The position numbers were made by a program, and so were the translations under genes. Source: Paenibacillus sp. cl123 (GTDB taxonomy: Bacteria > Bacillota > Bacilli > Paenibacillales > NBRC-103111). Taken from it: a stretch of DNA of 64,000 nt. The notes under the pieces were generated by a model that had not been told where the DNA came from, made no database searches, and was given only the letters and a program-made list of their open reading frames with translations. Positions 1-8,499 of this stretch are shown one piece after another (the stretch's first letter is position 1; each line of letters starts with the position of its first letter). Where the stretch lies: positions 80,901 through 144,900 of the forward strand of contig NZ_FMYY01000016.1 of NCBI RefSeq assembly GCF_900101595.1, in the 5' to 3' direction.

Positions 1-1037
1 TGCGCCCTCGCATGCAGCATTATATCGATGTGTCGCTCATGATCACGGACATTTACAAGGAATACACGAACCTGGTCGAGATATTTTCCATAGACGAGCA
101 ATTTCTGGACATTTCGGGGAGCCTTGCCATCTTTGGCGATGCTGAAACGGTCGCCCGGTCCATTCAGCAAAAAGTGCTCAAGCAAACAGGAGTCTGGGTG
201 AGGATAGGCATTAGCTCCAATAAGATGCTTGCCAAAATCGCTACGGATATTTGGGCGAAAAAGAACGACTGCGGCATTTTCACCTTACCCAAATCGGATA
301 TCGAGACGCTGCTCTGGCCTCAGCCGGTACAAAAAATGTTTGGGGTCGGATCGCGTATGACCGCTCATTTTGCAAGGCTGGGCATGCTGACGATAGGCGA
401 TATTGCGAGAACTCCCCTGCCGCGGCTTAAGGAGAAATTTCGGGTTCGCTTCGGCAAACAAAGCGATATCCACGCCGAAGTGATGTGGCGCACGGCCAAT
501 GGCCTGGATGACTCCCCCGTTACCCCCGGCACCTTCCGGACGCCGCCCAAATCCATCGGCCATATGATGACGCTGCCCAGGGACTATCAGAAGAACAGCG
601 AAGTCGAAACGATTCTGCTGGAGCTTGCCGAGGAGGTTTGCCGGGACTGCCGCCGCAAAGGATATATGGGCTGGGTGGTTTCCGTCAACTGCATGTGCAG
701 CCCTTACGAGGCTCCGACCGGATTCTCCAGGCAGATGAAGCTGCCGGACCCCACCAACCATACGAATACGGTCTTCGAGGCCGTCAAGCTGCTGTTCTAT
801 CGTTTTTGGGATAAAATGCCGGTTCGCCGCGTCGGAGTCACGCTGAGCGGCCTTGTAGACGATCAAGATTACCAGTTAACGCTTTTTGAGGATCAAGTGA
901 AGTCGCGGGCCCTGGATAAGGTGACGGACTGTATCAAAGACCGCTACGGCAGCGCCGCCCTCATGAGAGCTTCCTCTCTGACCGCATCCGGGCAAGCGCT
1001 TGAAAGGTCGCAGAAGATCGGGGGACATTATAAATGA
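1..1037 (+). CDS. Y-family DNA polymerase (UvrX/YqjW/DinB-like), 5' end cut by window edge
   Basis: Translesion DNA polymerase of the Y family, expected to copy across damaged template bases. The frame is open from the first base of the window, so the N-terminus, including the first metal-binding Asp block, lies outside. What remains shows the palm signature SIDEQFLDISGS, which carries the catalytic Asp-Glu pair, then the GISSNKMLAK segment, a helix-hairpin-helix-like thumb (FGVGSRMTAHFARLG) and a little-finger domain. The run RPRMQHYIDVS at the start resembles Bacillus UvrX/YqjW rather than classical DinB. Its TGA stop overlaps the ATG of the next gene (ATGA), so the two are probably translationally coupled. 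Such pairs are usually SOS-induced, but the promoter is outside the window. Family call is confident; the subfamily is less so. Confidence 0.9.
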   Translation, partial: RPRMQHYIDVSLMITDIYKEYTNLVEIFSIDEQFLDISGSLAIFGDAETVARSIQQKVLKQTGVWVRIGISSNKMLAKIATDIWAKKNDCGIFTLPKSDIETLLWPQPVQKMFGVGSRMTAHFARLGMLTIGDIARTPLPRLKEKFRVRFGKQSDIHAEVMWRTANGLDDSPVTPGTFRTPPKSIGHMMTLPRDYQKNSEVETILLELAEEVCRDCRRKGYMGWVVSVNCMCSPYEAPTGFSRQMKLPDPTNHTNTVFEAVKLLFYRFWDKMPVRRVGVTLSGLVDDQDYQLTLFEDQVKSRALDKVTDCIKDRYGSAALMRASSLTASGQALERSQKIGGHYK

Positions 1038-1528
1038 GCAAGAAGCTCCAGGGCAACGGCTTGTGGGAATCTCACCGCATGATGCTGCCGCAGCACAAAG
1101 AGCAATCGATGCTGAACGAGGACAACCAGACCTCCCCGTCCGCCAAACCTCCTACGAGCAAGGAATTCGAGATGATGCGAGACTCCGTTGTCCTTTCGGT
1201 TGCGCTTCAGATTGTGGAGAAGAAAAGCATAGAGATGGAAACCTCCTCCCACATGCTCCAACTGCTGTATTCGGCCGCAGCCAAGGTGCTGGTTCAGATG
1301 ATGAGGGAGGATATGCGCAAGCTCAAAAAACATCTGCTCGAAAAACATATTCGCGTGTACGAAGCGGCGAAAGACGATGCCTCGCTTCATTACCGTTTCG
1401 TCTGCCGCGGTCAGGAAGACGGATTTACGATGACCAGGGAGTTTATGCGGGGAGAAATCAGCAGAAGGATCGGCAGCTACGTCAAAAAGCTCGTGACTAC
1501 CCTTCATGAGGGAGCTAGGAGCAAATAA
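1034..1528 (+). CDS. YolD-like N-terminal segment fused to an unrelated helical tail
   Basis: Small accessory protein of 164 residues, coupled by an ATGA overlap to the upstream polymerase. Residues 2-22 (KLQGNGLWESHRMMLPQHKE) match the conserved opening of YolD-like proteins, which usually sit next to UvrX-type polymerases and are thought to act as partner or immunity-like factors. The expected YolD body, a beta-rich domain of about 80 residues, is not visible. From residue about 38 the chain is helical and charged, with SVVLSVALQIVEKKSIEM and a C-terminal YVCRG-like FVCRGQED motif, a style I associate with small uncharacterised Paenibacillus proteins. This looks like a domain mosaic. Function unknown beyond association with the polymerase. 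Confidence 0.7.
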   Translation: MSKKLQGNGLWESHRMMLPQHKEQSMLNEDNQTSPSAKPPTSKEFEMMRDSVVLSVALQIVEKKSIEMETSSHMLQLLYSAAAKVLVQMMREDMRKLKKHLLEKHIRVYEAAKDDASLHYRFVCRGQEDGFTMTREFMRGEISRRIGSYVKKLVTTLHEGARSK

Positions 1529-1531
1529 GAG

Positions 1532-1573
1532 AAAACGGCAGCCATCGCCTGGGGCATACAGGCGCGGACTGCC
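1532..1573 (-). terminator. Rho-independent terminator after the 1580-2068 gene
   Basis: Nested stem: GGCAG (1537-1541) with CTGCC (1569-1573), and inside it GCCTG with CAGGC. Read on the minus strand it is followed by a short T-rich run (TTTTCTC). It lies between two convergent genes. Confidence 0.55.
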
Positions 1574-1579
1574 GACGTC

Positions 1580-2068
1580 TTATATTTTGATACTGACCAC
1601 GAGTATCACGGTAACGATCAGCGCCATGAACACGGACAACACCGCGATATAACGCGACACCTGAACGGCTCTTGCCTGGCCGGCCTGCTGCGCTGCGCCC
1701 GTCTGTCCGACGGAAGCCTCCTGGGCAAGTTTTTTCGTCAGCCGGCTTCCCATGATCCCGAGCACAACCAGCGCCAGCAAAATCAAGGTGCCGCCCCCCT
1801 TTTCCATCACTTCCAGCCAAAGCGGCTTGTCCTTGCCCAGATCCATCTGGATGATCATATATACGCCGCTCCCCAGAACCGCCACCGCTCCCGAATGACC
1901 GAGCCGCTGGAAGATGCGGATCAGCCTCGCGCCAAGCGCCTGGAGCCCGCCTGCCTCCTGCTGACGCTGACGGCTTATGGCCGACAACGTAACAGCTGCA
2001 GCCAGCAGCGCGCCGAGCCAGAGGAACAATCCTGTAAAGTGCAGAAATAACATCAAACCGAACATCAT
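1580..2068 (-). CDS. Four-helix integral membrane protein, DUF2269-like
   Basis: A 162-residue protein with about four hydrophobic segments (roughly residues 2-30, 55-75, 88-108 and 138-160). The N-terminal LFLHFTGLFLWLGALLAAAV resembles the His-containing first helix of CopD/DUF2269-type small membrane proteins, but no enzymatic motif is visible. The start follows GGGAGG at good spacing; two adjacent ATGs are possible. It follows the sensor kinase gene on the same strand after a gap of 80 bases, so it may belong to that transcription unit. Function not known. Confidence 0.6.
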   Translation of the reverse strand: MMFGLMLFLHFTGLFLWLGALLAAAVTLSAISRQRQQEAGGLQALGARLIRIFQRLGHSGAVAVLGSGVYMIIQMDLGKDKPLWLEVMEKGGGTLILLALVVLGIMGSRLTKKLAQEASVGQTGAAQQAGQARAVQVSRYIAVLSVFMALIVTVILVVSIKI

Positions 2069-2148
2069 CCTTGCCTCCCTTTCTCGTGCTGGTTTGCCTC
2101 ACCTCTCTTATAGTAGCTTTCTTATATAAACGGAAGGTAAACAAAACA

Positions 2149-3546
2149 TTACAAACCGGATTTGGCGCGGAGCGGCAATCTGACGGTGAAGACAGCTCCC
2201 TGCCCCGGCTCGCTCCCCGCCTGTATGGTTCCGCCATGCAGAACGACGATCCGCTGCGAGATGGCCAGCCCCAGGCCGCTGCCGGTCGATGCGCCGCGGC
2301 TACGAATCTTATCGGCCTTATAGAAGCGGTCAAAGATATGAGGCAGATCCCCCGGGGCAATACCGGCTCCGGTATCGCTGACGGTTACGATCGCCCCCTC
2401 GCTCTCAGCCGCAAGGCTTATCCGGACAGTTCCTCCTTCCGGGGTAAACTTAATCGCATTCGCGATCAGGTTAAGCCAGACCTGAAGAAGCAGCCCGGCG
2501 TCAGCGGATATCATAACCTCATCGAGCTCCGGCTCGACGGCCAGCCCTTTCCCGGTCCACTGCCATTCCGTCAAGATCAGCGCCTGCCGGATCTGCTCGT
2601 CCAGCCGGAACGAGGCGGCTTGCCTGACGCCCTCCTCCTGATCCAGTGCGGCCAGCGTCAGGAGCTGCTTGCCCAGCGAAGATAACCGCCGGCTCTCTTC
2701 CTCAATGAAAGCGAGATACCGCCGCCCTTCCTCTTCCGTAGCTTCCCCGGAGCGCATCGCCTGCGCGAAGCCCTGAATCGTCGTAAGCGGAGACTGAATC
2801 TCATGAGACACATTGGCGACGAACTCCTGCCTCATGCTGTCCAGCCGCTTAAGCGATTCGGCCATGTAGGCAAAGTGGCGCGACAGCTCCCCCAGTTCAT
2901 CCTGCCTGGCCGTATCCGCCTGGATGCTGTAATTGCCGCCGGCAAGCGCCCGCGTAGCCTGAGTCAGCCGCTTGACCGGCTTGACGATATAGCGGGTGCA
3001 GATCATCATAAACACGATGCTCAGCACGAAGGTCATCCCCAGCAGCACGGCGAGCATATTTCGGACCTCGCCGACCTGCTGCCGCATGTCCGGACGGATA
3101 AATAACGCGTAAGCTTCCCCCTCCCACATCACACGCAGCCCGACTGTATTCACCACGCTATTTTCGAAGTAGCCGTTCACCATCAGGAGCCTGCGCTCCT
3201 CGAGCAGCCCCTGGTAGACCTCCCCTTGCAGCACCCGGCGGATAACCTCTTCCCCCAGTGCCGTATCCTTGAACGGGGCGCCGTAAAATTCTCCGTGCCG
3301 CTCTCCGTCAGCCGCATAAATCTGGAAGCCCATATTCCCCATACGCGACAAAAAAGCAGGCAGCTCCGCACCGGGCAAGCTCTCGTACAAGGTGCGAATC
3401 TCGCTCGCCAGATGCAGCGCCCGGCGTTCGCTGAATGATCTTAAAGTCTCCAGGTAATACCAATTGGTCAGCAGCAGAGCCAACACGCCGCTCACCATGG
3501 CGATCACCACATAAGTCAATACGATCCGTACGTATAACGTCTTCAC
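2149..3546 (-). CDS. Sensor histidine kinase with HAMP domain
   Basis: Membrane sensor kinase, 465 residues, which should autophosphorylate and pass the phosphate to the response regulator encoded just upstream. Order of parts: first membrane helix about 8-28; extracytoplasmic sensor region about 30-160; second helix about 165-187; HAMP about 188-240; phospho-acceptor box VSHEIQSPLTTIQGF with His248; ATPase domain with N-box NLIANAIKFTPEGG, DTGAGIAP and GSGLGLAIS. The start ATG overlaps the regulator's stop by four bases, so the pair is coupled. The extracytoplasmic domain has no family I recognise, so the signal is unknown. Confidence 0.92.
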   Translation of the reverse strand: MKTLYVRIVLTYVVIAMVSGVLALLLTNWYYLETLRSFSERRALHLASEIRTLYESLPGAELPAFLSRMGNMGFQIYAADGERHGEFYGAPFKDTALGEEVIRRVLQGEVYQGLLEERRLLMVNGYFENSVVNTVGLRVMWEGEAYALFIRPDMRQQVGEVRNMLAVLLGMTFVLSIVFMMICTRYIVKPVKRLTQATRALAGGNYSIQADTARQDELGELSRHFAYMAESLKRLDSMRQEFVANVSHEIQSPLTTIQGFAQAMRSGEATEEEGRRYLAFIEEESRRLSSLGKQLLTLAALDQEEGVRQAASFRLDEQIRQALILTEWQWTGKGLAVEPELDEVMISADAGLLLQVWLNLIANAIKFTPEGGTVRISLAAESEGAIVTVSDTGAGIAPGDLPHIFDRFYKADKIRSRGASTGSGLGLAISQRIVVLHGGTIQAGSEPGQGAVFTVRLPLRAKSGL

Positions 3547-4223
3547 CCTTCGCGCACCTCGAGCTTATAACCCAGGCCGCGCAGCGTCTTGATGGCAAAA
3601 TCGTCCGAGCGGCTCTGAAACCGCTCGCGCACCCGGTTGATATGCACGTCGACCGTCCGGCTCCCGCCTTCATAATCCGCTCCCCAGATCAGTTGAAGCA
3701 GCTGCTCGCGCGTGAAAATGCGGCCGGGATGCGCCGCAAGCTGGGCAAGCAGCTCGAACTCCTTCAGCGGCATCGCAACCGCGGCGCCGTCGACCGTCAC
3801 CTCATAGCTGCTGCGGTTTATAACTGTGCCGTTCAGCCGGATCATCTCCGGCGATACGACCTGATAACGGCGGAGCAGCGCCTTGATGCGGAACAGCAGC
3901 TCTTGCGGCTCGAACGGCTTTACGATGTAATCATCCGTGCCGGAGCGGAAGCCCTGCTCCTTATCGCTCAGCTCTCCTCTGGCCGTCAGCAGGATGACCG
4001 GGATATCGTAGTGCTCGCGAATATCCCGGCACAGCTCCCAGCCGTTCCGGAGCGGCATCATCACATCGATGACCGCTAAGTGAACCGGCTCGCTCTCCAG
4101 CAGCCGGGCCGCTTGCTCGCCATTCTCCGCCTCGTATACGTGATAACCTTCCTTCCGCAGCACAAGTCCGAGCAGCTCCCGGATAGGAGGATCGTCATCG
4201 GCCACCAATATGCGCGCTCTCAT
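3543..4223 (-). CDS. OmpR/PhoB-type response regulator
   Basis: DNA-binding response regulator of 226 residues. The receiver domain shows the acidic pocket (VADDDPP, residues 7-13), phospho-acceptor Asp53 in VIDVMMP, Thr80 in LLTA and Lys102 in VKPFEP. The C-terminal winged helix includes LKEFELLAQLAAHPGRIFTRE and VDVHINRVRERF, typical of OmpR/PhoB regulators. I place the start at 4223 rather than upstream because it has a very strong ribosome binding site (AAAGGAGGG) seven to eight bases away. Coupled to the kinase by a four-base overlap. Confidence 0.93.
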   Translation of the reverse strand: MRARILVADDDPPIRELLGLVLRKEGYHVYEAENGEQAARLLESEPVHLAVIDVMMPLRNGWELCRDIREHYDIPVILLTARGELSDKEQGFRSGTDDYIVKPFEPQELLFRIKALLRRYQVVSPEMIRLNGTVINRSSYEVTVDGAAVAMPLKEFELLAQLAAHPGRIFTREQLLQLIWGADYEGGSRTVDVHINRVRERFQSRSDDFAIKTLRGLGYKLEVREG

Positions 4224-4344
4224 TGCCCACCCTCCTTTGATCATGCATCGGCATCGGGCCTGCAGTCTGCTTGCGCCCATTCCGCGGCAAAGCCTCTTTG
4301 TCGCTAGTATGCCCGCTTCGCGCTTGCGGCTTGTCCATGTCGAA

Positions 4345-4371
4345 GAAGCCCGGCTGCAATCGCCGGGCTTC
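4345..4371 (-). terminator. Hairpin after the beta-helix gene, probable weak terminator
   Basis: Perfect 9-bp stem GAAGCCCGG (4345-4353) / CCGGGCTTC (4363-4371) with a 9-base loop, starting 15 bases past the stop of the 4386-5726 gene. The minus-strand sequence after it is only mildly T-rich, so readthrough into the two-component genes is possible. Confidence 0.5.
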
Positions 4372-4385
4372 CGGGTACTCCTTGG

Positions 4386-5726
4386 CTAGAAACCGGTGCG
4401 GACGGTATCCTGGCCTTTATCGGAGATGGCCTCCCCGTTGGCCGCTCCGCCATTGCCGAAGACGGCATTGGCCTGACAGCGAGGCGAAGCGAGCTGCACG
4501 CCCGCTTCCGTGCAGCGGAACAGCGTATTGCCGGTGATGACGTTGTCGCGGCAATACGAGCCTTCTTTCTCTCCCTGCACCGCGAGACGGATGCCGGCCT
4601 TGGACCGCCGCACATCATTGCCGGTTACCGCGTTGGCATCGCCGTTCACCAGCGCGATGCCGGTCGGACAATCGATCAGCTGATTGCCCGTGATCTGATT
4701 GCCGCTCAAACGCTCCGTCGCCGACGCAGCATCGCCCTCCAGCAGAATACCGGTCTCGGCGACCCGGGCGATTCTGTTGCCCTCGATCACATTATCGATG
4801 CAATAGCCCTTCAGCACGATACCGTGCTTGCCGCTGGTCTCGCCTTTGGCCAGTCCTGTGGAGGACACCTGGTTCGCGCCGATCCGCAAGTAAGCGCAGG
4901 ACTTCAGCGGAGACGACACCGTCACCAGCGGGGCTTTGCACTGCTCGGACACATTGCCGGCAATGACCGAGTGGGAGCATCCGGCCGATACATAGATGCA
5001 GGAGTTTTCCAGCTGCATGAACCGGTTGTTCTGCATCAGATTGTGCTCGCCCCCCTCCATATAGATGCCGTAGCCGTGAGAGGTGTTGTCGATAGGAATA
5101 AAGCGATCGAAAGAGCAGTCCTCGATGGTTACCCGGCGGCTGTTTTTCACGCCGATCCCGTTAACGATCCAGTGAAAGGAGCAGTTCCTCACAAGCACCT
5201 GCTCGCAATCCTTCAGATCGATGCCCCGTTCGACAAGCTGGTTGTCGGCGGAGACGACCATTCCTTGCCCCTCGAAGGACAGCCGTTCAATGATCGCCTT
5301 TTTCACTTGATGTCCGAGCAGCAGCGGCATGCTGGCGCGGGTCGATTTGATCATCGTGGCTCCGAACCCGTCCCCAACCAGATGAACGTTGGACAACAGG
5401 ACCACGCTGGCATCAATCAGGTAAGTCCCGGCAGGCAAATAGACCGTACCGCCGAAGCGGCCTTGGCCCGCCGCGTGGATCGCGGCTTGAATGGCGGGCG
5501 CATCGTTCTCATAAGCAAACCCGTTGCCCTTGGCGCCATAATCCTTCACGTTCAGCCAGCCTGCAGCATTCCCGCTCCCGGGAGCCCCAGGAGGCAGGGC
5601 GGCGGCTGCCGCCAATTGCTGACCCCCGCCGCCAAGCATAAGCCCTGCTGCCGTCGTCCCCATAGCGGCGAGCAGCTTGCGGCGCGACCATGTCGCTTCG
5701 CTCCGCGTATCCGAATCCTTAGACAT
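4386..5726 (-). CDS. Tat-exported right-handed parallel beta-helix protein (pectate-lyase superfamily)
   Basis: Predicted exported protein of 446 residues. Near the N-terminus a twin-arginine signal (WSRRKLLAAMG, about residues 13-23) is followed by a hydrophobic stretch ending in Ala-rich sequence, fitting Tat export. The mature part begins LNVKDYGAKGNGFAYENDA, the usual opening of pectate-lyase-3/glycosyl-hydrolase-28-like beta-helices, and continues with many Asn-rich coils (such as GNQITGNQLIDC and NAVTGNDVRR) of NosD/beta-helix repeats. Substrate cannot be assigned; polysaccharide lyase, epimerase or hydrolase are all possible. Start at 5726 chosen for its GGAGGG site; an upstream Met at 5747 lacks one. 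Confidence 0.8.
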   Translation of the reverse strand: MSKDSDTRSEATWSRRKLLAAMGTTAAGLMLGGGGQQLAAAAALPPGAPGSGNAAGWLNVKDYGAKGNGFAYENDAPAIQAAIHAAGQGRFGGTVYLPAGTYLIDASVVLLSNVHLVGDGFGATMIKSTRASMPLLLGHQVKKAIIERLSFEGQGMVVSADNQLVERGIDLKDCEQVLVRNCSFHWIVNGIGVKNSRRVTIEDCSFDRFIPIDNTSHGYGIYMEGGEHNLMQNNRFMQLENSCIYVSAGCSHSVIAGNVSEQCKAPLVTVSSPLKSCAYLRIGANQVSSTGLAKGETSGKHGIVLKGYCIDNVIEGNRIARVAETGILLEGDAASATERLSGNQITGNQLIDCPTGIALVNGDANAVTGNDVRRSKAGIRLAVQGEKEGSYCRDNVITGNTLFRCTEAGVQLASPRCQANAVFGNGGAANGEAISDKGQDTVRTGF

Positions 5727-5840
5727 TCCGATCCCTCCAGCCAGCATTCTAGTTCTCTATGAAAATTATAGCTTTGTATGCATCCATTTACAATTCATAG
5801 TTTTTCTTAGGTGAGAGGCTTGGCGTGTCCTGAAATGGGC

Positions 5841-5867
5841 AAAAAACCGGAAGCGCCGCCTCCGGTT
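5841..5867 (-). terminator. Rho-independent terminator downstream of spoVIF
   Basis: Perfect 7-bp stem AACCGGA (5845-5851) / TCCGGTT (5861-5867), followed on the minus strand by six T residues. A second short hairpin (TTCCGG/CCGGAA, about 5879-5897) lies between it and the spoVIF stop. Confidence 0.75.
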
Positions 5868-5959
5868 CCTGCACGGCTTCCGGAGCTATTCCGGAAACCG
5901 TAAACTCATGTATGCCGCATGCCTGCCGCCAGGGGCCGCACGCGCTCTTCCCATCAAAA

Positions 5960-6247
5960 TCAGCGAAACATCGACCACAGCTTAATCAGATGAAACGTGT
6001 TGTTAGGATCGATCCTCTGCGAGATGACAAAGCTCACCAGATGCTCGGCCTGCTGGTCTGTCACTTTCTCACCCAGCGCCTTGGTCAGCATGCCGACAAA
6101 TCTGCGAACTTTGGCTCTGTCCTGCAGATCGGCTTTCGTGACGCCGTGCAAAATCATCTTCACCCGTTCCTTCGTCTCCGGATGCTTCATCTTCTGCTTA
6201 ATGCGCTCGATCTGCACGGGATCAAAACCGTGTTTCAAATAGCCCAT
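5960..6247 (-). CDS. spoVIF: Stage VI sporulation protein F homologue (SpoVIF/YjcC)
   Basis: A 95-residue protein matching what I recall of Paenibacillus proteins annotated as stage VI sporulation protein F. Conserved stretches are KERVKMILHGVTKADLQDR and SFVISQRIDPNNTFHLIKLW. In Bacillus subtilis SpoVIF acts in the mother cell late in sporulation and supports coat assembly. The start is taken at 6247 because it has GGAGGGG seven bases upstream; a GTG at 6253 would be too close. A CATA-containing stretch further upstream could be a sporulation-sigma -10 element, but this is weak. Single gene, ended by the terminator at 5841-5867. Confidence 0.75.
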   Translation of the reverse strand: MGYLKHGFDPVQIERIKQKMKHPETKERVKMILHGVTKADLQDRAKVRRFVGMLTKALGEKVTDQQAEHLVSFVISQRIDPNNTFHLIKLWSMFR

Positions 6248-6350
6248 GGGCACGCCCCTCCGTTTCTGTTCCGACTTTGACTTTATAGCCTAACCCTACA
6301 AAGTAAGTCTATGACGGTGGGCCTGTCCATGTGTACCGATTTTATTGAAA

Positions 6351-6370
6351 GGACAGGGATAACCCTGCCC
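6351..6370 (-). terminator. Terminator just after recG
   Basis: Eight-pair stem with one G-U, GGACAGGG (6351-6358) / CCCTGCCC (6363-6370) with loop ATAA, starting eight bases after the recG stop and followed on the minus strand by TTTC. Confidence 0.55.
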
Positions 6371-6377
6371 GGGCAGA

Positions 6378-8432
6378 TCAATCCAGCATATCGCTGTCGA
6401 ATATATGCTCGCGATGGAGGAAAGCCCGCAGCGGCAAATAGGCGGCTCCCGTCCAGAAGTCGGACAGCTTGACCAGCTCGGCCGCATCGTCGCGAGCCTG
6501 CTCCATCGTCTCGAAATCGACGACCATATCAGCCAGACGGAAGTCCGGAACGCCGCTTTGCTTCGTGCCGAAAAAATCGCCCGGCCCCCGCAGCTCCAAG
6601 TCGCGCCGGGCGATCTCGAAGCCGTCGTTCGTATCCGTCATCGCCTTCATCCGTTCTTTGCCAACCTCATTTTTCGGATCGGCGATCAGCACGCAATAAG
6701 ACTGATGCTCGCCCCGTCCGACACGCCCGCGCAGCTGATGCAGCTGCGACAGTCCGAACCGGTCCGCGTCGTAAACGATCATCAGCGTCGAATTCGGCAC
6801 ATCGACGCCAACCTCGATAACGGTTGTCGAGACGAGCACATGCACGCGCCCTTCACTGAACTCGCGCATGATCTCATCCTTCTCGGCTGAAGCCATGCGC
6901 CCGTGCAGCAGCCCGACCCGGTAAGCCGGAAACGCGAATTGCAGCTGGGCATGAATATCGATCGCATTCTGCACGTCCAGCTTCTCCGACTCCTCGATAA
7001 GCGGGCAGATCACATAAGCTTGTCTGCCTGCATCGACTTCACGGTTGATAAAGCCGAGCACCCGCTCCAGCATCGAATGCGGCACCGAATACGTCAGGAT
7101 CGGCTTGCGTCCCTTCGGCAGCTCGCGCAGCGTGGAGACGTCGAGATCCCCGAATGCCGTAATGGCCAGCGTCCGCGGAATCGGCGTCGCCGTCATTGAC
7201 AGCACGTCCGGGTTCATCCCTTTGCGCCGCAGTACGCTCCGCTGATTCACCCCGAAGCGGTGCTGCTCATCCGTCACAACCAATCCGAGCGACCGGAAGA
7301 AGACATCCTCCTGGATCAGCGCATGCGTCCCCACGACGATATCGACCATCCCCATCTGGATGGAGCCCAGCACATCCCGCCGCTGCCGGGCCGTCAGGCT
7401 ACCAGTCAGCAGCGCTACCTGAATGCCGTACGGCTCGAACAGCCGCTCCAGCGAGCGCTTATGCTGCTCGGCGAGTATCTCGGTCGGCACCATCAACGCT
7501 CCCTGATACCCGGCCTTGACGACGGCAAACAGCGATATCGCGGCCACAACCGTTTTCCCCGCACCCACATCCCCCTGCAGCAGCCGATTCATACAATACG
7601 GACGCTGCAGATCGTCCAGAATCTCGGCCGTTACCTTCTTCTGAGAATCCGTCAGCGTGAACGGCAGAGACCGGACGAAGGCGCGAACCGCCGGCAGATC
7701 GACCGGATGCGCCACCCCGTCGGCCCGCTTATGATTAAGCGCCCGGTAAGCCTGCATTTTGAGCTGGAACAGAAACAGCTCCTCATATACCATCCGCCGC
7801 CGCGCTCTCTGTCCCCGAGCGAGCTGGCCCGGCATATGCAGCAGGCTGACTGCCGTCTTGCGCGGCAGCAGATCGTACTTGCGCATCAGCTCGGCCGGCA
7901 GCACCTCGGGGATCAGCTCGGCGAACTGGGTCAGCGCCTGCTTGGTAATTTGCCGGAACCACTTCTGCGTGAGCCCCGCAGTCAGCGAATAGACCGGCTG
8001 CAGCGTCCCGGTCTGCGAGCTGCCCTGGCCGGGAAACTCAGCCTCCGTCACCGTCAGATGCATCCGCTTCTGATCCCACTTGCCGGTCAAAATAATTTCG
8101 GCCCCGTTCAGCAGCCTGTCCTTCATAAAATGCCTGTTGAACCACACGGTCGTCACAAACCATGTGTCCACCATCACCTTGCAAGTCATCCGGGACTTGG
8201 TACGGCCGTACATCTGTACTTGCGGCAGCCCGACAATTTTGGCCTGCACCGTAACCTTGTCCCCGTCCTTCACCTCGGTCAAATCACGCAGCGTGTAGTC
8301 TTCGTAACGGAAGGGATAATAGTCAAGAAGCTGCCCCACGCTTGAGATTCCAAGCGCGTGCAGCTCCTCCAGCTTTTTGCCCTTCACGCCGACAACCTGA
8401 TTGACCGGTAGGGTGTACAAATCTATCGACAT
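6378..8432 (-). CDS. recG: ATP-dependent DNA helicase RecG
   Basis: Branch-migrating helicase that remodels stalled forks and Holliday junctions; cytoplasmic. The 684-residue length is normal. N-terminal wedge/OB region (GKKLEELHALGISSVGQLLDY) precedes the helicase core with Walker A GDVGAGKTVVAA, DEQH box (VVTDEQHRFG), SMTATPIPRTLA and the motif VI region LHQLRGRVGRGEHQSYC. Start set at the ATG at 8432, nine bases from AGGAG; an in-frame TTG six bases upstream is too close to that site. The DegV gene precedes it by 67 bases on the same strand, as in related genomes. Confidence 0.97.
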   Translation of the reverse strand: MSIDLYTLPVNQVVGVKGKKLEELHALGISSVGQLLDYYPFRYEDYTLRDLTEVKDGDKVTVQAKIVGLPQVQMYGRTKSRMTCKVMVDTWFVTTVWFNRHFMKDRLLNGAEIILTGKWDQKRMHLTVTEAEFPGQGSSQTGTLQPVYSLTAGLTQKWFRQITKQALTQFAELIPEVLPAELMRKYDLLPRKTAVSLLHMPGQLARGQRARRRMVYEELFLFQLKMQAYRALNHKRADGVAHPVDLPAVRAFVRSLPFTLTDSQKKVTAEILDDLQRPYCMNRLLQGDVGAGKTVVAAISLFAVVKAGYQGALMVPTEILAEQHKRSLERLFEPYGIQVALLTGSLTARQRRDVLGSIQMGMVDIVVGTHALIQEDVFFRSLGLVVTDEQHRFGVNQRSVLRRKGMNPDVLSMTATPIPRTLAITAFGDLDVSTLRELPKGRKPILTYSVPHSMLERVLGFINREVDAGRQAYVICPLIEESEKLDVQNAIDIHAQLQFAFPAYRVGLLHGRMASAEKDEIMREFSEGRVHVLVSTTVIEVGVDVPNSTLMIVYDADRFGLSQLHQLRGRVGRGEHQSYCVLIADPKNEVGKERMKAMTDTNDGFEIARRDLELRGPGDFFGTKQSGVPDFRLADMVVDFETMEQARDDAAELVKLSDFWTGAAYLPLRAFLHREHIFDSDMLD

Positions 8433-8499
8433 GGTCAATCACTCCTGGCGTTAGTGTTCCAAGCCTGCCCTTGCCCTTGCATGAGCATCCGGAACTTGA

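Noticed and set aside
1..1528. Possible prophage or plasmid origin of the polymerase/YolD pair
   Set aside because: UvrX-type polymerases do occur on phages, but no phage structural, integrase or repressor gene is visible in the window, so the origin cannot be argued.
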